From positions 1 through 48,864 of the forward strand of contig JAJBVL010000045.1 of the NCBI GenBank assembly GCA_020859845.1: DNA of 48,864 bases. Reading direction: 5' to 3'. The stretch is from Bacteroidales bacterium. Its GTDB lineage: Bacteria > Bacteroidota > Bacteroidia > Bacteroidales > Muribaculaceae. The position numbers and the translations under genes were made by a program. This document shows, piece by piece, positions 43,306 to 48,864 of this stretch (the stretch's first letter is position 1; each line of letters starts with the position of its first letter). The notes beneath the pieces were generated by a model. It did not search any database. It saw nothing but the letters and a program-made list of their open reading frames with translations, and was not told the DNA's origin.

Positions 43306-43307
43306 GC

Positions 43308-45380
43308 TCATATAAGGTTGGGACCCTTGGTGTAGACGATGTTAAACTCCTTACACTTGCGCTTGTCCTGACGCGAGTTGGCCACGCTCCACGGTGAGTA
43401 TTTCTCGAAGATGTCAAGGCCGCGCCCCAAGGTGATGATCCATCCAGTGTCCGTCAGGATGCGGCGGTCGTGGAAGTCGCGAAACTTGTATTCAAACTTG
43501 ATGCCATACCCCTCCAAATCGTCCTTTAGGTCGTCCAGCTTGTCAATCAGGTCGGGTATCTTGTCATCCTCCTCATTGGTGACAAGCGTCAGGCGTAGGT
43601 CCTCCACGGGGCGCGTCTCTATTAGCATGGTGACGAGCTCTATGAAGTTTTTCACCTGCCACGCTCCACGGATATAAGGATCCTCCACCGTTATCACACG
43701 CGCATCGCGAAGGTAGGCCGCGAACAGCTTCTCGTATGACACGCCCGTCTGGCCCATCCGGAAGTTGAGGTGCTTTTCCTGTAGTTGAGGTATGCGAGGG
43801 CGCTTCTTGGCCGCTACCATTACCATAGGAGCAGCAGCGGCAGGCTCCGTGGCCGCGTCGGATGTCAGAGGCTCTTCTGGTTGGCTCTCCTCGGGGATTT
43901 CAGGCTGCGCAGGATAGCTTAGCCGCTCTATGGTCTCCACCTCTATCCATTCCTCCCCTCCTGGCTTACGGTAGCGAAACTTCGCTGGCTCGGCCTTGAA
44001 GGTCTCATCGATGAGATAAAGCTGGTCCTTCACGCGCTTGCGCCCCTCGGCCGCCAGCTCTACCAGCTCATAAGCCTCCTCGGTGGTCATTCGCCCATCG
44101 GGATAGAACAGCTTCATCATGCCGCTAAAGGTCTTGCGGATTGCCAGATGGTCGCGCTCCGACAGCGAGCCGTCAAATGTGGCATAGTCCTTCAAGCGGT
44201 GGGTCAAGTCGCGATTGCGCAGCTCGTGGAGCACGGCTGCTATATAATCGGTAATCAACCCATAGCCCTTGGAGAAACTGTCCTTCTTGAGCATCCTTAT
44301 CTCCCAGCCGGGGTTGTAAAGGTGGATACGGTCGAGAAAGGCGCCCTTCAGAAACGCCGTAGGTATGCTCTCAAAGAGGTTGCTGTTGCTCAGCATGTAA
44401 GGCACCGTATGCTTGGTGTTGCCAACGAAACACATGGAGGCGCTCGCCTCGTGGGTTCCTTTGCCGCGGTTAAACGACTTGTTGGCCAGATAGTTCTGCA
44501 TGGTGTCTATTAGCACCGCATCCACTGCCCTACCCTTTTGCTGCTCAAACTCGTCCCAAGCCACCACGTCCCAGTAGCCCACCAGCCCGAGCTCCTCGTG
44601 GCGCCCGCTCATGCGTACAAAAAGACGCGCCGACGTGACGTCGCCGCCGCTCACCAGCACCCCGTAGGGCGACAGCTCCTGAAACACATGGCTCTTGCCC
44701 GTGCCCTTGGGCCCAAGCTCCACGAAGTTGTAGTTGTTCTCCACGTGGGGCAGCAAACGCGCCAGCGTTATGAGCTTCTCGCGGCGATTCATGGTGTCGG
44801 GGTTGAGGCCCACGGTGTGGATCAGGAAATCTATCCATTCCTCGGTGGTGAACAGTCGGCGCTGTTCGATAAACTCCTCCACGTCGACATAACTTATCTG
44901 CACCGGCTTCAGGCTCTGTATCTCCCAGCGCATCTTCACGTCGTCGCCAGTGATGTAGCCGATTGTCAAGATACACCACACGCAGTTGCCCGACAGCAGC
45001 TTGGGATTTTTGCGCACGTATTCCGTGGCCACCGGGACACGAGCCAACCCGAGGTTGGCCAGCTCCAGCTCATACTGGTCGGCCTTCTCGTTGAGCGTCG
45101 CCGTCACCTTGTCGTTGATGCGATGGCGCCCCTGCTCGCGTATGAGGCCCTTCACGGCCTCCGCCTCGGCGCGATGCACATAGTTGCGCTGTATCACCTG
45201 CTTCACCTTCTCGAGCCCCTCGGCTATGACCACCTCGTCGTCGCTGGCGCAGTATTGCCCCAGCAGATACTCCAGTACGTAGGTGGGCACCGGCAGCCCT
45301 CCCTTCACCAAAAAAGCCAGGTCCTTGCGGACCACCTTGCCCACGAAGGCATTCAATATCTTGTCATCTAAATTGCTCAT
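43308..45380 (-). CDS. brxL: BREX system Lon-like AAA+ protein BrxL
   Basis: 690 aa, the length of BREX type 1 BrxL. BREX blocks phage DNA replication and discriminates self by methylation. The AAA+ module carries Walker A LGPKGTGKSHVFQEL (P-loop 223-230) and Walker B VVAWDEF, plus the conserved FVGNTKHTVPYML segment. The N-terminal region (1-200) is the BrxL-specific domain; a proline/alanine-rich linker (about 475-505) leads to a C-terminal MIT_C/PLD-like region ending in FHDRRILTDTGW and ITLGRGLDIFEK. The HDR...G motif also occurs in the PLD-like gene at 5134-5844. It follows pglZ by 22 bases on the same strand, as usual at the end of type 1 BREX loci. Confidence 0.95.
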   Translation of the reverse strand: MSNLDDKILNAFVGKVVRKDLAFLVKGGLPVPTYVLEYLLGQYCASDDEVVIAEGLEKVKQVIQRNYVHRAEAEAVKGLIREQGRHRINDKVTATLNEKADQYELELANLGLARVPVATEYVRKNPKLLSGNCVWCILTIGYITGDDVKMRWEIQSLKPVQISYVDVEEFIEQRRLFTTEEWIDFLIHTVGLNPDTMNRREKLITLARLLPHVENNYNFVELGPKGTGKSHVFQELSPYGVLVSGGDVTSARLFVRMSGRHEELGLVGYWDVVAWDEFEQQKGRAVDAVLIDTMQNYLANKSFNRGKGTHEASASMCFVGNTKHTVPYMLSNSNLFESIPTAFLKGAFLDRIHLYNPGWEIRMLKKDSFSKGYGLITDYIAAVLHELRNRDLTHRLKDYATFDGSLSERDHLAIRKTFSGMMKLFYPDGRMTTEEAYELVELAAEGRKRVKDQLYLIDETFKAEPAKFRYRKPGGEEWIEVETIERLSYPAQPEIPEESQPEEPLTSDAATEPAAAAPMVMVAAKKRPRIPQLQEKHLNFRMGQTGVSYEKLFAAYLRDARVITVEDPYIRGAWQVKNFIELVTMLIETRPVEDLRLTLVTNEEDDKIPDLIDKLDDLKDDLEGYGIKFEYKFRDFHDRRILTDTGWIITLGRGLDIFEKYSPWSVANSRQDKRKCKEFNIVYTKGPNLI

Positions 45381-45402
45381 TGCTCACTAATCACCTAATT
45401 AC

Positions 45403-47958
45403 CTAAAAGAAGTCTTGTTCTATTATCGTATGGTTCTTCACAGCCTCCTTGATGAGGGGATTCAATTTCTGAGTATCTTCTACATCAAATATACGCAGTT
45501 GTAGCAGACTTGCCTGCACACTGGTGTTCAGCGTAAGGCTGGATTCGTAAATACGACTATTCATGTTCACGGCATCGGTGCTGTCGAGCGTGATAGTCTG
45601 CGGTACACACACTTCCATGTCTCCATGATACAGGCAACACTTGATGGCGCGAGGCATCATTGTCATGCTTGCAGCTTCCGACTGAATCACTTGGAACTTT
45701 AGTCGGCTGCTCACCATCTGCAAGTTGTGGCTTACGAGAGCCACGCCCACTTTCTGCTTCCGGTTCTCGTCCTGGTTCTTGCTGTGTATAACGGGGATGA
45801 TCAATTCCTGCAATGCAGCCCCACCATGAGCAAAATTATATCCGCCAGAGGCTTTCAGTCGATTGGTGCCCAATGGCGTCCCAACATACACCGATTCATC
45901 GGCTTTTATACCTGAAACCTTGTCAAGAGGCATTGTATAAGCCCCCTCTATCTGACAGTTTTCGCGTAGCAGTGCATACCGTGTTTTCTTCTCGATGCAG
46001 TTGTCTGTTATGCTACGCTTGTCCTTTTCATCGAACTGCATATCATTGTATATGAAACCGTGGTCGGAGGTCACGATTACATTCGTCACGTTGCATGAAG
46101 CGTGCAGATGATTGATGAAGAACGCCAGTTGATCCACAGCCTTGCGACAGGCAGCAATTGTGTCAAACGGACTCTGGTCATGCCCTGTGCCGTCAATGGC
46201 ATCGTGGAGCACATATACGAGTGGGCGTTTGAACAGTTCACGCCTCCATTTCTGGTCATGGTTCATCACAGTTTCGTATTTCACGCATACCGCTTCTTCT
46301 TTGTATCGGCGCACGTGATCACTTTTCTGCTCCGTCGTAACCAGTTTCTGGCCGTCCACAAGCATATCGCCACCAACCAACTGCAAGGCATGATGCGGGA
46401 ACAGCGCGGGTTGGCAGAACTTGGTTTCGGTAGGCAGCATGGCACGATAGGCCGACAGTCGGGCTATGTGCTTCTTCTTGCCCAACTCCTGCATTAGTTC
46501 TGCTGCCACTTCATAGCGCAGCGCATCACTTACAATGACAACCTGTTTGCAACTGGCATCATACTCATTTTGGAAGAACTCATCCTGTCGTTTCAGGGAA
46601 ACGCCATCAAAGTATTCGCCTTTCTCTGCCACGCATTGCAGCCACTCCAAGTTAAGGACGTTTGACCACTTGGCATAGTCGGCATCCAGCTGGCTCTTGG
46701 CCGCATAAAGGGTGGCATGGATTGGTATGTCTCGCGTAGCCAGTTCGTGATAGCGTTCCAAAGAGAGACGATAGTGCTGGTCAAGCAGATACCACTCGCG
46801 TATGTAGCTTTGTACATAGTCTTCTGGCGTGTTCAGCTTCATCGTACCAATCGCCTTAGCGCTACTGTAATACAGAGCCACTTGTTCTATATATCCCACG
46901 ACTCTCTGTGTATCGGCTTCCACAGGCAGTTTTATGCTCAGAGCACGTAGCCGCTCCAACACCGCTTCCGGCTCTCCAGTAAGTTTCTGTTCTACCAATG
47001 CTGAGAGAATAGGCCAGCAGAGTGCGTCGGTCATATAGAAATACTGCGCATCGATGCCATACGTGCGGATGATTTCCTCTTCACGTATGTTGCTGGCCAG
47101 TGTGCGCATGGCTTCACAGAACTTTGCTGAAAGGCTGCGCTCACGGGTGCCAGTCTCATAAATGCGGTTAAGGCTTTCAAGCACCAGGTTGTTCTTCACC
47201 TTATACTGCTTGTAGTCATCGCTTGGCGTGGCATCAAGAAGTTGGGTGATACAGTTGTATTTCAAACTTTCTGCAATCTGCTGCACCTTTTCATTGGCAT
47301 TCGGATTATAGCTAAAACCGAACAGGCTGGTCAACTTCTGATCAAGATACTTTTTCACGTCACGATTACGCTCCATTCGGAAATAGAAATCAGTGCTTTT
47401 CTTAGCATCGCTCTCAGCCCCCAGGATAATCAGACGGCAGATGATGGTTTCCCAGTCCAGCACCTTTTGCTGGCCCAGATATACCGAAAGCAGACCTCTT
47501 ACAGCCACTTCCTCATGGAAGGCTTCCTTGGAATAATAGTCGCCCAATACCCCTGCGACACGGGCGGATTGCAGTTCTTGGACATTGTGCATTACAAAAG
47601 TCCTGAACTTTTCCGGAAGTCCATGTTGCTGCATAAAGGCGGCATAGTCATCCTCCTTGTACTCCATGTTGGCTCGCAGCACGTCCAACAGGGGGAACTT
47701 CAATTGGTCTTCTTCGCGAACTGGGCAAATTCCGCCAGGGAAAAGCAATACCACGTGTTTGTCTTTCCATGTATGTTCGATATTATACTTGGTATTGAAC
47801 CAGGCACCATCGAAAACATGGAATACGTAATCTTCGCCCCACGTTACGCCCTCCAGCTCCGACATGACAATATTCATCGTGTCGAAGATGAACAGCACGT
47901 GGAGCTGCGGGTTGCGCTCGAAATAGTTAAATATTCTGTTTTGAGCCATATTACTCAT
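45403..47958 (-). CDS. pglZ: BREX alkaline-phosphatase-like protein PglZ (type A)
   Basis: 851 aa from ATG 47958 (MSNMAQNRIFNYFERNPQLH). The frame is open to 48018, but that would overlap the upstream gene by 50 bases; the chosen start leaves 10. An N-terminal receiver-like region (VLFIFDTMN, about 19-27) leads to a large helical middle and then the phosphatase-type core: QVVIVSDALRYEVAAELMQE, VLHDAIDGTGHD and VIVTSDHGFIYND with the metal-binding Asp/His residues present. The C-terminus carries the PglZ barrel (HGGAALQELIIPVI). It is an essential BREX component paired with PglX, which must lie beyond the window. Confidence 0.93.
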   Translation of the reverse strand: MSNMAQNRIFNYFERNPQLHVLFIFDTMNIVMSELEGVTWGEDYVFHVFDGAWFNTKYNIEHTWKDKHVVLLFPGGICPVREEDQLKFPLLDVLRANMEYKEDDYAAFMQQHGLPEKFRTFVMHNVQELQSARVAGVLGDYYSKEAFHEEVAVRGLLSVYLGQQKVLDWETIICRLIILGAESDAKKSTDFYFRMERNRDVKKYLDQKLTSLFGFSYNPNANEKVQQIAESLKYNCITQLLDATPSDDYKQYKVKNNLVLESLNRIYETGTRERSLSAKFCEAMRTLASNIREEEIIRTYGIDAQYFYMTDALCWPILSALVEQKLTGEPEAVLERLRALSIKLPVEADTQRVVGYIEQVALYYSSAKAIGTMKLNTPEDYVQSYIREWYLLDQHYRLSLERYHELATRDIPIHATLYAAKSQLDADYAKWSNVLNLEWLQCVAEKGEYFDGVSLKRQDEFFQNEYDASCKQVVIVSDALRYEVAAELMQELGKKKHIARLSAYRAMLPTETKFCQPALFPHHALQLVGGDMLVDGQKLVTTEQKSDHVRRYKEEAVCVKYETVMNHDQKWRRELFKRPLVYVLHDAIDGTGHDQSPFDTIAACRKAVDQLAFFINHLHASCNVTNVIVTSDHGFIYNDMQFDEKDKRSITDNCIEKKTRYALLRENCQIEGAYTMPLDKVSGIKADESVYVGTPLGTNRLKASGGYNFAHGGAALQELIIPVIHSKNQDENRKQKVGVALVSHNLQMVSSRLKFQVIQSEAASMTMMPRAIKCCLYHGDMEVCVPQTITLDSTDAVNMNSRIYESSLTLNTSVQASLLQLRIFDVEDTQKLNPLIKEAVKNHTIIEQDFF

Positions 47959-47968
47959 GTTCGTAAAA

Positions 47969-48864
47969 TCATAAATATTGGATAAGGAAATCATGGGCAA
48001 ATTTTGACATACGCTCATGTACCAGATATTCTTTCAATTTCTCATGTAAGCCTGAATTGCGGAACAGTTTCATACGAAGGTCTTTATCTTTAATTTCCAG
48101 AACCTGCTCAACGGTAATATCTTTTAGCTCGGCATATTTGTCGGGAGCAAGATAAAATTGCAGTATGTTTCTTTGCTTTGCATACTTCTCTATAGCGGAA
48201 TGCAATATCGCTTGCTTCTCATTCTTATAGATTTCTGATAAGAGGAAACAGCATTCATCGTCTATTTCGCAATCATTTGCGAGCAGATTGCTTAAACGGC
48301 CATCATCAACTGGAGTAGCCTCATATCTGCTAATGCAATTGATGTATGCTTTTGTGTACTGAATATTTTCCAGACAGTAAGAAATCAATTTCTCTCTGTT
48401 TGAATCATTAACAGCCATAATGAGTGGATATATATAATCGGCTATTTGTCTGTTACATATATCTTCCCATTTTAGGTTATCGAAAACCAATCCTGCGTCC
48501 GAGATTACCTTTGATAAGGTGCCAATGCACATCCCATGTTCACGACCGATACGATATGGTGAGTATAGGATTTTGCCCATCAAGGTTTGGGCCATCTCTG
48601 CTTTTATCTTATGCTTATTCAAGCATTTTTCTAGCACCTTACATGCGTCATATGCGAAAATATCCCAGTAGTCACAAATGTTTCTAAATATCAAATCTGC
48701 GTCTATGCTTCCCTGGATTACTGAAATTACTAATAGAAGATTTCTAAAAGCATTTTGGTGTACACTACTGTTGGCATAACGTTTTGCATGATCTGTCAGC
48801 AAGTTCGTTAGGCAGTTATTAATGTACAGCACGGCACTATCGTCCAATTTTAAATTCTCTATGT
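47969..48864 (-). CDS. 3' part of an unrecognised BREX-locus gene (5' end beyond window)
   Basis: At least 298 residues; the frame remains open through the window edge (IENLKLDDSAV read from the last bases), so an apparent TTG start at 48847 is not the real one. The visible part is helical and AT-rich, with repeats of about 30 residues (AFRNLLLVISVIQGSIDADL; IADYIYPLIMAVNDSNREKL; CCFLLSEIYKNEKQAILHSA). This looks like an alpha-solenoid, as found at the C-termini of STAND/NACHT NTPases. No BREX core family fits (it is not PglX, BrxC or BrxB). Position immediately upstream of pglZ suggests an accessory BREX gene. Confidence 0.6.
   Translation of the reverse strand, partial: IENLKLDDSAVLYINNCLTNLLTDHAKRYANSSVHQNAFRNLLLVISVIQGSIDADLIFRNICDYWDIFAYDACKVLEKCLNKHKIKAEMAQTLMGKILYSPYRIGREHGMCIGTLSKVISDAGLVFDNLKWEDICNRQIADYIYPLIMAVNDSNREKLISYCLENIQYTKAYINCISRYEATPVDDGRLSNLLANDCEIDDECCFLLSEIYKNEKQAILHSAIEKYAKQRNILQFYLAPDKYAELKDITVEQVLEIKDKDLRMKLFRNSGLHEKLKEYLVHERMSKFAHDFLIQYL

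Noticed and set aside
44538-45371. 277-codon open frame opposite brxL
   Set aside because: Antisense shadow of a strongly supported BREX gene; composition is His/Leu-rich without domain features.

Overview
The window looks like a chromosome segment of a Bacteroidales bacterium, with a Muribaculaceae-like gut commensal as a low-confidence guess. The grounds are several promoters of the Bacteroidetes type (TAnnTTTG about 20 bases after a TTTG/CTTG-like box), a serine-type sulfatase, a FadL/OmpP1 porin, a GlnRS, a secreted type I pullulanase and a lutABC operon. No alignment or database search was possible. Family calls rest on motifs read by eye. No rRNA, tRNA or CRISPR array was seen.

Layout. 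1-5 kb: a small unknown gene, a family 2 glycosyltransferase with a frameshift in a G run, and gmd plus fcl (GDP-mannose to GDP-L-fucose). These are separated by unusually long intergenic mosaics of palindromic repeats. 5-8 kb: an AT-richer three-gene cassette (PLD-like protein, DUF262 protein, AAA ATPase) that looks like a defence module. 8-26.6 kb: ordinary core and metabolic genes. They comprise a sulfatase, an M6 metalloprotease, a sugar mutarotase, an FGE-like protein, a UvrD helicase carrying an internal DnaQ-type exonuclease, a MATE transporter, an FAD oxidoreductase, a TPR-like protein, glnS, an OmpP1 porin, a pullulanase and a zinc-ribbon/GRAM-like protein.

26.7-39.8 kb is the most interesting part: 14 genes, all on the minus strand. 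In transcription order they encode a C39-like cysteine peptidase, a GrpE-like coiled-coil protein, a phage-tail-collar protein, a sigma-70-like factor, two dynamin-like GTPases, an Hsp70 whose substrate-binding domain is replaced by TPR/Sel1-like repeats, and two more collar proteins. A 46-bp inverted repeat follows. A second set with its own promoter then encodes an acidic coiled-coil protein, a YkvA/DUF1232 membrane protein, a secreted protein, a CX5R phosphatase and a SIS-domain protein. Overlapping or abutting reading frames link most of the first nine genes. I propose a membrane-remodelling/chaperone system that deploys or responds to collar-domain proteins. It is not a prophage, since no capsid, terminase, sheath or tube genes are present.

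39.9-43.3 kb: an AlaX-like tRNA-editing protein and lutABC (lactate oxidation). 43.3-48.9 kb: the end of a BREX phage-defence locus on the minus strand (brxL, pglZ, and the 3' part of an unrecognised gene cut by the window edge). With the 5-8 kb cassette and the dynamin/Hsp70 island, the window holds three accessory blocks set among core genes.
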